64,000 nt of DNA from Dastarcus helophoroides (lineage: Eukaryota > Arthropoda > Insecta > Coleoptera > Bothrideridae). The DNA lies in contig CM053326.1 in the NCBI GenBank assembly GCA_028583605.1, positions 20,612,536 through 20,676,535 on the forward strand. The letters are read 5' to 3'. This document shows, piece by piece, positions 1-12,230 of this stretch (positions are counted from its first letter, which is position 1; the number at the start of each line of letters is the position of its first letter). A program made the translations under genes and the position numbers. The notes beneath the pieces are model-generated. The model ran no database searches. It was not told where the DNA came from and worked only from the letters and a program-made list of their open reading frames with translations.

Positions 1-511
1 TTGTAACGTTTTTTTTTAAGTACTATGTACTTACAAAAAGGTGATCCTATTATGCCCCCTCTCCCCGAGGGGGGGGGCAAGGATAAGTGACGATAAACTG
101 TAATTTAATTTAAAGCTTGAAATCTAGACTTTTTATTAGAAATTTTGCTGTCAAAGTTTCGACCTTAATCCTAAAGTATTGACTCTTTAAAAATATAAAT
201 TTTCCTTTGATTTGACTGTTTCCTTAAAATTCCGTGTTTAAATTTTAAACAAAAACTCGTCTTTTTCCTAAACATTTCAGTTTCAACTTCCTCATAAAAA
301 TTCAACTTTAAAATGTAATTTTTGAGTTAAATCTTGAACTTGTTTTATATGTTTGAAATTTTTTGTGAAAATGGCGAGATTGAAGTTTAGACTAAGTCGA
401 AGTAGCGCCTTAGTCGAAGTTTCGTATCATTTTCTTCGAAGCCAAAAGTGCGTTCGAAAATAGTTTTTTGACCGCAACTGGCCGAAAACGAAACTTCGGT
501 CGGTTTCTAAC
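1..511. other. No gene seen; left flank or intron of gene 1
   Basis: AT-rich sequence with a short run of the TTTCGA-type array near 120-330 and a small GC-richer patch (55-75). If the splice donor at 575-576 is used, this is the beginning of the next intron of the proline-rich gene. No acceptor or coding exon on the minus strand was recognised here. Confidence 0.4.
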
Positions 512-3308
512 TTAAATTATGCCTAAAAAATGATAATTTACGAGCGAATTTAACACAGAATTTTCTTGAGACTTACTTTTATGTGGCCATTCGCTGAAGA
601 CAACTTTAAGCCCCGAGCTCGCCTTCTTTTCCTTCTTAGCTTCAGTTTTCTTGCCTTCTTCAGGTTCTACTTTAATCAGGAATTTCGGAACATCGCCTTC
701 CTTTCCTCCATTGTGTACTTTAGGTGGAGCGCTCCATCCGATTATCTTGGTAGTCACCTCAGGCTCGGGCGCCGGTGTCACTACGTATATCTTCTCCTTA
801 GTTATCGGTGATGTGGTGATGTGGGACACCTCCCATTTGGACCTGCCGTCACCCTTGTTGGAGAACGGAAGCGGAAATGTCGACTTGGTGCTGATTCGAA
901 TGCCGTTTTCGTATATACTGGTCGATGTGAGGTATTTTTCGGTAGTCTTGTCGGAGAGGACGAAGTTGGTTTCGAGGTCTTTCTGTAGGCGTTCTTTCTT
1001 GTTGGAACCGGCGGCAACATTGTCGAAGATTTGGCTGCGGATTGGACGGCCGGTGGTGATGTATTCGTAAGAGGGGGTCGTCAGGTATTCGTTGGGGATT
1101 TTTTTAGAGTAAGCGAATCTGGATGTGGTGCTCGCTTTGGGTAGTTGCAGGTGGTCGGCCCTGACTAAATTATTGGAAAATTCTTGTTGGGTCCAATCGT
1201 TTATGTTTTTTTGAAGTGAAATTATATCGTAGGGTAGTTTACCCGTATTTACTTCAGCTTTTGTGTCTTTGAGTAGATCTCTTATATTGTAAACTTGAGT
1301 AGTAGTTCGGGTAAATGCGGTAGCAGGTTTCTTATTCGATTGAGCTAGATTAAAGTCATCGACGAACTTCATCCAGATGGATTCTTGTGTGGCTGGTGGC
1401 GGAGTATAAACAGGTACTAACGTCGTGTATAAGCCAGGGGTGTAGCTGTTGGTAGGTTTTAATTTAATCACGCTTTTATCAGTAGTTTCGCTAACGAATG
1501 GAATCGGTTGCTTATTCGTGATGTAAGGGATGATGATCTGCATTGGCTTCTTAGTGGTAACTTGAGGAGCAGGAAGAGGAAGTAACCATGTTGGTCGAAC
1601 TGGAGGAGGTGCCATCTTAGTTGGTACCCCGACTCCGAAGTATGGTGCCCACTTTGAGAAATCCAAGTTTTGCGTGCTATTCAACTCGAGATGTCCCAAA
1701 CCGTGTTGTCCTCAAAAGATTATTTAGAACCGCCGGGTGCACTATGTTATCCAAAGCGGACGGTAGGGTCGTAGTGTCTTCGACTTTTTGTGTATTGGTC
1801 ACTGTTTTGTTAAAATTAGTAGAAGCGGCGGCGTGGTTGTCATCATCCACAACGATGGGATTGTGGCTCAACTTGGATTCAGCACCCTCGTAAGCGCCTT
1901 TTGGCTCAAACACATTATTGCTGTTATCGTAATTATGATTATTAAATTGAGGGTAAGATATCTCGGTATTATGAGAGTGACCAATTCCAGTTGGGTAATG
2001 TGGTCCGCTAGTGTCAGGTATTTCGTCGTTACCACCTCCAAAGTTTGAGGGCCCAGAACTAGTTGGGCTATAGTCATAAGGCGCTTGAGATATTTGATGT
2101 TGACTTTCTTTATGACTTGAATCTTCCAGAACCTCGTCTTTGACATTTAGTTCCACTAAGGGTGACTGAACCACATTTATGGGGTGTTCAACCGTCGATA
2201 AGTAGTCGGCAACTTTAACGCTCGGTAACAGCTGCACCGGTTGTTGAAATTCCTGTCTAAAGTTATTCGCTGGTCTTATTGGGGGGACCGGCAACCCGCT
2301 TAGATTCGGTAGCGGTAAAGGTACCAACCTTTGTGATTCGTCATATTGGTTATCGCCAGTGGACGACGGTAGTTGCTCTGGTGGAGGAAAATCCACCCCG
2401 GTCGATTGCCCTACGTCGAGTTCAGGAGGTGGCGGTGGTACAATCCCTTCAATACCGGACACATCCAAGTAATAGGGGGAAGGATGCTTATTCCTGATTG
2501 GCTTCAAATGAGTAATTAGGGAATTCGGATGGGGCGGCCGCCGATGATTGAAATGTAAAGGTGGAGGGACCATTTTCGTCGATGGCACTCCTCGCAGCTG
2601 CGTCGTTGGCAGCGGCCTAAAGAAAGCTAAAGTGTTCGTATACTTGTGCCCACTATGCCTACCCGATTGAAGGGCCGGGGGAGGAACCATATAATCTTTT
2701 ATTGGCATCGAATGAGATGCAAATTGACTAGGGGGGCCATATAGTGGTTTTGGTGGACCATATTGGGGTTTCGGGGGGCCATATTGGGGAATCGGAGGGC
2801 CATATTGAGGCTTCGGAGGGCCATATTGAGGCTTCGGAGGTCCGTAGAACTGAGTAGGAGCAAATTGTGGCTGCCTAAAATCTAAAGGTGGCCCTTGGTG
2901 GGGAGGTGATGGTTGATTAAAAAACCCACTATGGGGTTGTCTTGGCACGAAACTAATCAATGTATTGTGACCTGCTGGCGAAGCGATGGGCACCCATGGT
3001 GACTGATTGCAAGGGTGGCATTTGATGTCGTTGTTGAAGGATTGTGATGGTGGTAGGTATTGTGGGCCCGAGAAACCACCTTCTTCGCCGATTTGATCAT
3101 CTCTTCGTTCGGGTACGTTCGAGGAAAAGAACCAATTAGAGACTTTTGATAAAAGACTGGGTTCTTCTTTGGCGTAAGGCTGTGATTTTTGTAATACTAA
3201 TTTGTCAGGAAGATGCTCCTGTTTGGCACTTTTATCGGTTCGATTTTCGCCTCGTTCTATTTCTGATGCTGTGCAGGTGAGACATATCAAAAGTACCGCT
3301 GGTATTAC
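512..3308 (-). CDS. Gene 1: secreted proline-rich protein, main exon (one frame break)
   Basis: This is a long coding exon on the minus strand. It begins just after a clear acceptor (AG at 3309-3310), and its first codons (VIPAVLLICLTCTAS) complete a signal peptide started in the exon at 32919-32933. The secreted part has a charged N-terminus, a motif with two nearby cysteines (KCHPCNQ), then long Pro/Tyr/Gly-rich sequence including YGPPKPQ repeats, a motif of the type GVP-TKM-PPP seen twice, and a Lys/Glu-rich tail. Reading is open from 3308 to 1677 in one frame and from about 1711 to 512 in another. One extra base in the overlap (1680-1711) explains both, giving about 930 residues. I do not recognise the family. 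Composition suggests an extracellular-matrix or cuticle-associated protein (inference). The true 3' end of the exon may be 577. Confidence 0.75.
571..577 (-). other. Candidate splice donor in gene 1
   Basis: On the minus strand the coding sequence runs ...EWPHK then A|GTAAGT. This is a strong donor (GT at 575-576). If it is used, the 20-odd residues read after it down to the TAA at 512 are intron and the gene continues beyond the left edge of the window. The loss of Pro/Lys/Glu-rich character after this point favours splicing. Confidence 0.55.
2732..2849 (-). repeat. Coding 21-bp tandem repeat (YGPPKPQ heptads) in gene 1
   Basis: Five to six head-to-tail units encode the heptad YGPPKPQ with small changes (YGPPIPQ, YGPPKPL). 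Adjacent DNA units are nearly identical. Tyr-Gly-Pro-Pro heptads resemble low-complexity repeats of insect matrix and cuticle proteins; this is a compositional likeness only. Confidence 0.85.
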
Positions 3309-3310
3309 CT

Positions 3311-4788
3311 GAAATTAGAAAATCATTATATCAATTACTTATACATTTACATGTTTCCATTGTTATTTGGGCTAATGTGTTTTTAGCGACTAACAGGAAG
3401 CATTCGTTTGACTAAATAAAATTTCTCCATCAGCGGAATTACTTAGCTGCCTTGTTGTGTGTTAACTCATCGAGTACCATTTTCTACATTGCTTAGGAAA
3501 TAAAAAATTTCAATTATTTTTTCACCCTTGGCAGTAAAAGAGATTGTTTCATCGGTTGCTTTTATAGTTCTTCTTTCTAACAAATTAAAGTGTTATGCTT
3601 TAAACTAAACACGTAATTACAATAGTTTTATTGCGAAAACCTAGAATTTTTAAGTCTGAAGTTTTAAAATACACATTGGCTGTTTTGTATCTCATTTGAA
3701 GAAAAGAGAGTTGATTTTTAATAATGTTTTTATATTTGGGAAGCCCGGAATGATTTTAAAACTAAAAAAGGAGCTCTAGGTAAGGCACAAAATACTTTAA
3801 ATTCTCTTTGCATCATACAAACTAATTTCCAAAACGAGGATGGATAAAAAGCATTTGGATATAATAAATTCCACAAATCTGTATTTTGATATCGAATATT
3901 TTAAATAACTAGTTTGACTTTAATAGCGTTTTTATATTCTGCTAAATAGTGCACGTCTTCTTATTTCTCCTTCTTGAAGAATTATGGAGAATTGTCGAGG
4001 CACAATTGAAGCAATTTTCCAAAATAAATCTGGTTATGGTGGCACGACAGTTATGATGAGACTAAAACGAGATGCCTATTTTTTAATGAATTTATCAAAT
4101 AAGCAACAACAAAAATTTAGTAATTTTCGTAAGTCTACATGATCAGTTTTTTTGGAACGTATCTTTACGTGTCACTTTCGCGGTAATTGCTTGCTCAAAG
4201 TAGCTTGATAACAGATGTCAACTATATATAATTCTAGATTTAGTGTTTAATTAGTTGACCTCATTTAAAAAATTTGATTTCATTTTACCAAGTTGGTCGA
4301 AATTTATTGAAAATTAATAGGTTTCCAGTAAATTATTCTATATTTTGTTTCTAATATCGATAAATCCGGAATATAAATGAGTCGAAATTGCATTTCCTGC
4401 AACATAAGAATATCAAAGGAGGAAGTAGAAATGTACTTGACATAATCAATTAAGATGCATCCCAAATATTGTTTGAAGAAAGTTGTGAACTCGAACATAT
4501 GGCGTCGAAAGTATAAGAAATTCTTGGCCTAGGGGCCCATCTTGACTATATTATAGTTAATTATTCCTGAGTATATTCACGACTGTAATATTGGAAGACA
4601 TAAGTTTGCATTTTAAGTACTTCATAATTTTAAAATCACGTGCCACCTTGATTATTCGATACAATACTTAAAAAAATTTCTATTAACTTTAAGTTAGTCT
4701 GGGTGTGATTAAGCAAGATAAAAAAAGTCTCAATTCTATAGGACATATCTAGGGTAAGATTTGCGATGTCAATAAGTAGAAGGTGGTG
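3311..4788. other. Intronic unique AT-rich sequence
   Basis: No gene, repeat or element recognised. The only longer open frame (minus strand, 4304-4498) has AT-driven composition and no recognisable motif. Confidence 0.5.
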
Positions 4789-4792
4789 ACGT

Positions 4793-4861
4793 GCGGTAGC
4801 TCAATGGTGAGAGGGTTTGCCCACCACGTGAAACGTTCTGGGTTGGATCCCCGGTCGCGCA
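4793..4861 (+). repeat. tRNA-like sequence (SINE head or tRNA pseudogene)
   Basis: The sequence has an A-box-like GCGGTAGCTCAATGGTGAGAG followed about 30 bases later by a degenerate B box, GGGTTGGATCCCCGG, at tRNA spacing. The acceptor-arm ends pair poorly and the B box departs from GGTTCGANTCC, so a functional tRNA is unlikely. It could be a decayed tRNA gene or the 5' head of a tRNA-derived SINE. Confidence 0.5.
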
Positions 4862-4869
4862 GATCAACA

Positions 4870-6085
4870 TTTTTAATTCCACTATTTTAATTTTTTTATT
4901 GTTGATGCGTCTAATTAATTCCAAATTTCACTTGGAAAAAGTATTTCCAAGTGAAACTCTTGCAATTTTGCTGGAATTCTACCGAAGGGATTATTTGATT
5001 ACTTCGTCCTTTGCGTGAATTATTAATTAACCCAAATTCCGGTAGCTTTCAGAATGGCTAAATGTAAATTATAAGATTGGTGTCTATGGCTATGGTTCGT
5101 ATTGCGGTTTACACATAGCACAGTTATACTGGGATTCCTTCATTCAGATGAGCACACACCAGGCAACTTTCTATTATAACATTGGCCGTGAAAATTAAAT
5201 ATGCCATATTGTCTCTTCTTCTTCCGTCAGCATGTTGATGCGAGCGCAATTATTGGTAAACATTTTTTCTTTATTCTTCGAAGCTGATCATTAATTTTAA
5301 TGGCAATAGCCACTGTTGACACACTTTATTTAGAGTGTACTCTCTTTTCGTTCATTCTTATTTTAAATAGAATATTTTTATAATGATTGAACGCTTTCTT
5401 TATCACTTTGGACCCTATTTGACTCGAAAGGTTAATTATTTAATTTAATGAAATAATAATTTAAGTACTGATCAATTCAACACAGTAATTTCAACTTTTT
5501 TTTTTTGGTTATTTCGAATTTCAACTGAAAATATCTAGGAATAAAAATATTTTGATAAAAAATAAAATTGTTGAAAAATAAATGAAAACTCAATCTCATT
5601 TGTTTTTTGCCTTCTATTTTGCCACTGAAAATTAATATGATGAAAAAAATATGACATTCTGAGAGACCGGGGGGTTGGCAACATTAATAGCACTCGTCAT
5701 GTGTTAAAATATTGTTAAAATTAACTTTACATCAAATTTAAATTCTTAACTCAACTAAATTAATAGGTGCAAAAGGAAAACAGAAATATGCGTTCAATAA
5801 CATGTATCAACGCACTCAGTAACGATACCAGAATGGGTGAGCAATAAACACAAATTGGTTTCAATATCTGCGGTCAAGCGACCCAAATATAAACATGAAT
5901 CAATTTCAACTACTTTCAGTCTCTAATTTCTTATTTTATCCGACTATTATTGCTTTGAAGTAAACATAAAATCCCAGCTCATTTTCTGAATACAAAAACT
6001 AATTCTTTATTCTTCAAATTGCTGTCATTTTTCGAAATGAAAACTTCTTTAGGCCCTTCGAGCGATTTTTCATAGAGGATAAAGT
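4870..6085. other. Intronic AT-rich sequence, nothing recognised
   Basis: No coding exon or element seen. There is a short direct echo (TTTCACTTGGAAAAAGTATTTCCAAGTGAAA, an inverted pair) near 4925-4954, probably chance or a small hairpin. Confidence 0.4.
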
Positions 6086-6099
6086 TATGTTTCCCGTAA

Positions 6100-6285
6100 C
6101 CATCACGCGTCACTATCAAACGTTACCAACAGACTCTAATGTTAACAGTACATTATACTATTACCATTAGAGGACATGGGTAACGTTAATTAGCGTGAAG
6201 GTGACGTGAAACCATAAGTTTATCTCCTATCAAATAACGCTCAATGCGCCTAAGAAGTTCGAACTTCAAAAATGCATGATCGGCA
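6100..6285 (+). repeat. SINE body copy
   Basis: This stretch aligns by eye with the minus strand of 12110-12230 joined to 13934-13950. Shared blocks include AATTAGC-TGA-GGTGACG, AAACCATAAGTTT and GCGCCT-AAGAA followed by TCAAAAAT. The other copy has a tRNA-like head, so this is probably the body of the same tRNA-derived SINE family with its own head lost. Confidence 0.5.
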
Positions 6286-6350
6286 CCGGGATTTGACCCC
6301 GCGACCTCACAAGCGACATCAAACGAAAGATTAGACAACTACTTCACCGA
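6272..6350 (-). repeat. tRNA-like sequence, inverted relative to the SINE body
   Basis: On the minus strand there is a B-box-like GGGTCAAATCCCGG preceded by tRNA-like sequence (TCGGTGAAGTAGTTGTCTAATC). It abuts the SINE body at 6100-6285 but points the other way. Arms are degenerate, so a working tRNA is unlikely. Confidence 0.45.
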
Positions 6351-6359
6351 TTTTATCAA

Positions 6360-7400
6360 ATCAAAACTCAATAAGGATTGATTCTATTAGCGTGTTTAAA
6401 ATAAATCATTTTATATAATAAAATCCTGTAATTTCATCGAAGATTATGGGAGAAAACGTAACTTTCCTATTTGAATAAAAATAATAAATCTACTTGCGTG
6501 TAATAATAAACAAAATACCTGATAATCGACGAATTTACATAGATGCAAATAAACGAAGTTCTTCCTTCGACTTTCAATTTCAAGTAAAATGTTGAATATG
6601 ATCATGAATATTAATTAATTCATAACGTTTCCCTTTCGTTTGGAAACGGCGAATTTTACTTTCATCGGGCTTCTAAAAAATAATCGAATTTTACTTTCAT
6701 AGGGACAATTTATGAAAAATAATCGATGACGATTCATTAAATCACTTTCGCCGCTAAATTTGCGATCATATTTGTCTGCGATGGTAGTAGAAATTCATTA
6801 AATTTGAAGCGTGTGAATATAACTGTACTTAAAAAAGTATTTCCCAGGAGATGGTGCGTAATTAACATTTATACGAAGATCAGAATGTGAAAGTACTCTT
6901 GGTCATAATTCACCTAAAGTTAATAACGCAAATTCGTAGGTTTGTACACTTTTACTCGAACATTTTCTTATCCATTAGTTACTTATATAAGTTCGAATAG
7001 AGAAAAAGTGAATCGAATAATGAATATGAATTCTCTAAAATTAAATACTCCTTAAATTACATGCTTTATGATATGAAAATTCAACTGTCAGTCATTTGAA
7101 TCTAACCAGAACAAATTACAAGGCGTGTAATTGTTTGTAATTAAATTTGTTACACTGTAACAACTTGAATAATAAATTGTTGCATTAGATAATCGTTAAT
7201 TGGCAGAAGTAATGTATTCTATGTTTCTCCTTTTTAGTGACAATTCCAATTCAGTTACTTTTAAAAGATAAGTTGCAATAGAACTAAAGAAACAAATCGC
7301 TTTCGGATCATATAATTTTAGAAAGAGGTCAAGTGAAATTAACCAAATCATTTGCAACTGCGAATCTTCCAAAGGCCCACATTTGTATCGCTCTTCGTTG
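6360..7400. other. Intronic AT-rich sequence, nothing recognised
   Basis: No gene or known element seen in either strand. Confidence 0.4.
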
Positions 7401-8589
7401 TTAATCCAACGGAACTTTTAAAAACCTCCAATATTTGACTTAACTTCAAGTTTTCGACTATAATTTGAGAATTTCAAGCTTCATTATCGAAATTTCGAAT
7501 ATAATATTAATTTATTAATTAGCAATTAATGTTTCCAGTTGAACAATGAAAACTTTTACGTTAAAGTCAAAATTTTCCGAAAAAAAGAGCGAAATAATTT
7601 CGATCATTTAAATTGCAGCTCCATTTTTTTTACCAGCTGATACCTCAACTTCGTCTGCGTGAGAGAAAAAATATGATTGTTGGGTTACCTATGTTTGTTT
7701 CAATTCTCTACTTAGAGATAGATAATTAAAAAAACAAGCGACATTTTTGTAAAGTTTCTTATTCTTTTGCTAAATTTCCAAGTTTTTCTCTCTTTAAGCT
7801 GTTCCACTTATTCTTTAAATTTTGTAGTTTTGATGAAAAATTTATAAAAAAAAAGGTTATGAGAAGAAGTCATCTTAAAATAAAAATTCAATAAAAATGG
7901 GAATTTTGTTATATTTTTACCTAAATAAAAATTATTCTTAAAAATCAAATTTAAACTTGAAATTGTTTTTTCTTATGTTGAATTTCAATACAAAAAGTGC
8001 ATTTTGAAATGAATAAATCTAAATTATAAATCACAGCAAAAACTTTGAAAAAAAGACTAAATTTATCTTAAAAACATTATCGAAAGACTCAAGATTATTA
8101 GAGCTTAATTTAAAAATTTTATGTTTTGAACAAATAGTTGAAGGTTAGGTTAGGTATACAAATTTAAAGAAAATATTTAAAAAGCATGTTCAATTGAAGT
8201 TTTTCTCAAAACTAACTTCTTTCTCGAAATTCGAAATTTCGTGCTAAAACTTTGAAGTTGTATTCTGAATTTAAAATATAAACTTGAAATTCTTAAACTC
8301 GAAAATTTGAAAACTTTTTTCATTTCGAAATTTGAATTTAATTGATCAAATTGAAAATTAGAGACTTTCTATAAATTGAAAATGTTTAAGTCTTTGCGGT
8401 TTACGTTATGTCAGGATTTTGACGAATTTTTTTCTGAATTTCGATTCAAATTTCGAAATTTATTCAAATTTGAAAATCACATTTTTTGGGGTTTTTAAAT
8501 TTAAGGTGTGATCTTCAAAAGTTTGAAATTTGTATAAAAAGAAAGAAATAAAATACAAAATTAGAAATTAAAGCTCAAGATTTAAAAAC

Positions 8590-8775
8590 AGAAAATGGAC
8601 GGCTCCTTAGTTATCTTCAAAAATTGAAATACAAATCTGGTCCCCTGAACCAATAAAGATTAGTATCTCACTGAAGATGTTAGCTTGGCTATCGAAATGA
8701 GTTAGAGAAACCTTTGTTGTGTTTTTTAATATTTCTTGGTATCAGGGGACAAGATTTGTATTTCAATATTAGAAA
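8590..8775. mobile_element. Palindromic MITE, copy 1
   Basis: The left arm (ATTGAAATACAAATCTGGTC CCCTGAA...) and right arm (...TCAGGGGACAAGATTTGTATTTCAAT) are inverted copies. The centre contains ACTGAAGATG...TCGAAATGAGTTAGAGAAACC followed by TTTGTTGTGTTTTTTAAT. It is the same family as 23092-23287 and 56232-56395. Confidence 0.75.
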
Positions 8776-10336
8776 ATGAAAGTCAATTGCAAGGAATATT
8801 TCTAAAATAAATTTTGTTTATTTTTTTTAGTTTCGACATTTTTCTTCTAGCTTCACAATAAAAAAATTGACTTTTTGACCAGGAAATCGTCTACATTTGA
8901 AGTAAAAGTTGAAAATTTTTAGAAAAAATCGAAATATCAAATTGAAAAGCCAACATTTGGATTTTAAAGTTAAAATTACGAGTTTAAGAATGAAATTCTA
9001 AAAATAACTAAGATTTTCGAAAAACAATTAATTTTTGACTCTTCTTTTTATTTTTTGATTTGAAGGCTTAAAATATCCATTTTAATATCGGAAATTTGTA
9101 AGAAAAATGTCTAGAAGTCAAAACTTTAACAAAAACAGTCCACGTTTCAAATTGCTCTCGATATTTAAGTTTTTCTTTCAAATTCAGAGCTTAAACCTGA
9201 AGTTCCTAAACTTGGAAATTCTACACATTTTAGGGTTTCTTAAAATTTAGTAAGCTTGAATTCTTAGTTTTTTTCTAAGATTTGTATTTTTTTTTAAAAC
9301 CCATATAACCCGTATTTCGACTTTAGTTAATCTTGAAATTTAGAAACCTATTGCTAAAGCTTTCGAGTTAAGAAATTTTAGCGTACCTTCAAATTGCGAC
9401 AAAAACGTAAAATATCATTAAACAGAGAATTATGAAAAAAAAGTTGAAATTTCGATGAATTTTGGAATATATAAAAAAAAATTTAGAAAAAATTTTCAAA
9501 GAAATTTTTCAAATTTTTTTTCTTGAAATTTTAAATTGAAAAACAACAAAAAATAAACAAAATATTATTCAGAAAAGTGAGCAAAATTTTGAAAAAAAAC
9601 GAAAATTTATGTAGAAAAAGTTCTCAGCATTTCTGCTATAATGTAGTTAATCTTAAAATTAATAAAATTATTTCTCAAATTTTCGATTTAAGACATTTTA
9701 GCGTAAAACTTCGAATTTCAAGAAAAACCTTCAAATTGCGAGAAAAATATACACAAATGTAAAATTTCATTAAACACCTAATTATGAGAAAAAACTTCAA
9801 ATTTTGAGAAATTTGGAAATTTGTAAAAAAATTTAAAAAACATGTCCAATCCCCTTTGAAAACTTATGAAATATTACAACTTTGGAAATTTTGAGAGTTT
9901 TTTTCAAATTTTGGGTTTTCTTTCAAAATTATTTTCAATTTTTCTCGAAATTTAAACTTTCCAAAATTTTTTTCTTGAAATTTCGAATTGAAAAACAACA
10001 AAAAAACAAAATTTAATTCAGGAAAACGGGCAGAATTTCTGAAAAAAAACTAAAATTTGTATAAAAAAGTTTTCAACATTTCTGCTTTAATGGAGAAATA
10101 TTGAGTTAAACCCAAATATTTGACTTTTTTCTGGGAATTTTTCTGAAAATTAAAAAAAGACAAATTTTTGCGAATTGCGTTAAAAAATAAGTTTTTTTCT
10201 AAGTTTTGACTTTTTTCTTAGAATTTATATCTTAAGCTTGCACATTTCAACTTCAAAATTAAAATTTATGCTCTTCCTAGAAATTAAGACCTCTTTGTTA
10301 AAGTTTAAGACTCATAATTATTAAACTTTATTAACG

Positions 10337-10389
10337 ATTAAAAAGCAACAGATATTGGTGAAATTCTTGAATATCTGTTGCTTTTTAAT
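10337..10389. repeat. Perfect 20-bp inverted repeat, 13-base loop
   Basis: The arms 10337-10356 and 10370-10389 are exact reverse complements around a 13-base spacer. The transcript would form a strong hairpin. It sits in an AT-rich array where chance pairing is common, but the arm word (AGCAACAGATATT) is not array-like. Confidence 0.8.
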
Positions 10390-12230
10390 TATAAATAAAT
10401 TGAATAGTTATGAATATTGAAGAAGTTCACGAAATATGGGTTGGAAATGTCAATTATTTAAAAAGTTTAAGACTTTAATTAATCCATATCTAATTGTAAA
10501 ACTTTTTTTTTTGAATTTTTGGGTTTAAATTCCAACTTAAAAAACTGAAAATATTTTCTGCTTGAAATTTCGATGAAACTCAAATATTAGACTTTTTACT
10601 CAAAAGTTAAAAATTTCTATTCAAAATCGAAAGTGTGTGAAATTGAAGACGAAATTTACAAAAATAAATGTATCAATTAAATCAGTTAATTCATTAAAAG
10701 TTTAAAGGATTCAAATTTATATTTTTTTGGTCGAGATTTTCAATTAAAATTCGAAATAAAGAATAATGAAAACGTTTCAATTTTAATTAAAAAGTCTATT
10801 AAAAAAAATCGAATTTTTTGGCATTTACTTTTAACGCAAAAATTCGAAGAAAAAATGAAAAATTTGAATAAGTGTTGACAAAAAGTAATCACCATTTTGT
10901 TGTAAAAGAGAAAATTTTATTGAATATTTGTTAGGTTAGAGTCAAGTTTGTTCTCGGTATTTCGACGTTAAAATTAAAATTTTAAAAGAAATACTTTATT
11001 TATTAAATAATAGATCTGATATTTAGATTTTCTGTATTTCCATTTTAATACTAAATTTTCCACTTGAAATCATAAATTTAATAAAATATAAGAAAAATAA
11101 AAAAAAAAGTTTAAACACGAAATTATCTGTTTTGTTTTTTCGAAATTATGATTTTTAAAGACAAAACTTAGTTTTTGCGCCCAAAATGGGTGATATCTAA
11201 CATATTTTTCGATTTTTTTTTCAAATTTGGGCCTCTTCACCTTTTTCGAAATTCCGATTATTCTAAAAATTAATTTTTAAAATCTCTAGTTTGAGTTAAA
11301 TTTTTTATTAAAATTTTGACTTTAATCTTGAATGTGATATGCCCAAGTTTGAATAATTAAGTCTTGGTGAATTGTTACCCTTTTATTTTAAAACTGATCT
11401 CGGAACACTACAATTGTAATTCAATAGCACTGTCTAGTTAATTAACTTATTCATTGCCTTCTAACGAACTACCTGCCTGAGGGAAAGCCGACCGAACGCC
11501 TTATATATAATCCCGTTTCGGTTTCTAGAAGAATCCAGCAGATAATGCTTACTGTTTGCCGAAATTTCTGGAGCGCTTATCTGCCGTTTGATTTATTATC
11601 GCGGCCGTTTCCCATTACCAAATTTTCTAGAAAATTCCCAACTAAACTTTATAATTACTTTTGTTACAGTATGTATTCTTAATTTGTTACTTATAAATGA
11701 GTGGGGTTTTGTTCTCAACATTTTTGAGTTTATACTTTTTGACCAAAATTTGCGGTTTAAGCTAAAACATTCGACTTTTTGTGCAGATTTTAATCTTTTT
11801 CGATATCCCTTTTAATTTAAAAATTTTGACTTAATTTTCTCATAATGTCAAGCTTACTTACACCATCAATTTTCACTTTTTATTTTTTAATTTTGTACTT
11901 GTAACTGGAAATTTTGACTTCGGGGAAATTTCGATTTTCTTAAAAATTTAGAAGTATTTCGAACATTTTCTGTAAATTTCAAATTTTTATTGAAAAATTT
12001 CAACGTTTTTTAAAAAGTTTTCAGTTATTCTTGGTAAATGTCGATTTAAATTTCGAATTTCGACATTTTTCCCAAAATGCCCAGATTACGCTTTAAATTA
12101 TTATGTATTTTTGACGTGAATATTTCTTAAGGCGCCTTGGCGATTTTTGATACGGAAAAACTTATGGTTTGGCGTCACCATCAAGCTAATTCTCGTTACG
12201 AACATGCACTTATGTTAACAGTGTTATGTA

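Larger units (their letters stand above)
7400..12105. repeat. TTTCGAC-type degenerate array (intron 1, block 1)
   Basis: Dense, imperfect repetition of short words such as AAATTTCGA, GAAATTTTGA and their complements, separated by A- or T-runs. There is no fixed period. The block is interrupted by a palindromic MITE copy at 8590-8775, a perfect hairpin at 10337-10389 and some ordinary AT-rich sequence (10900-11600). The open frames inside are low-complexity Lys/Phe/Asn strings and are not genes. Confidence 0.7.

Noticed and set aside
4793..4861. Functional tRNA gene
   Set aside because: Acceptor-arm pairing is poor and the B box is degenerate, so it is listed as tRNA-like only.
8146..8157. 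GGTTAGGTTAGG resembling the insect telomere repeat TTAGG
   Set aside because: Only two units in AT-rich sequence; far too short for a telomere or an interstitial telomeric array.
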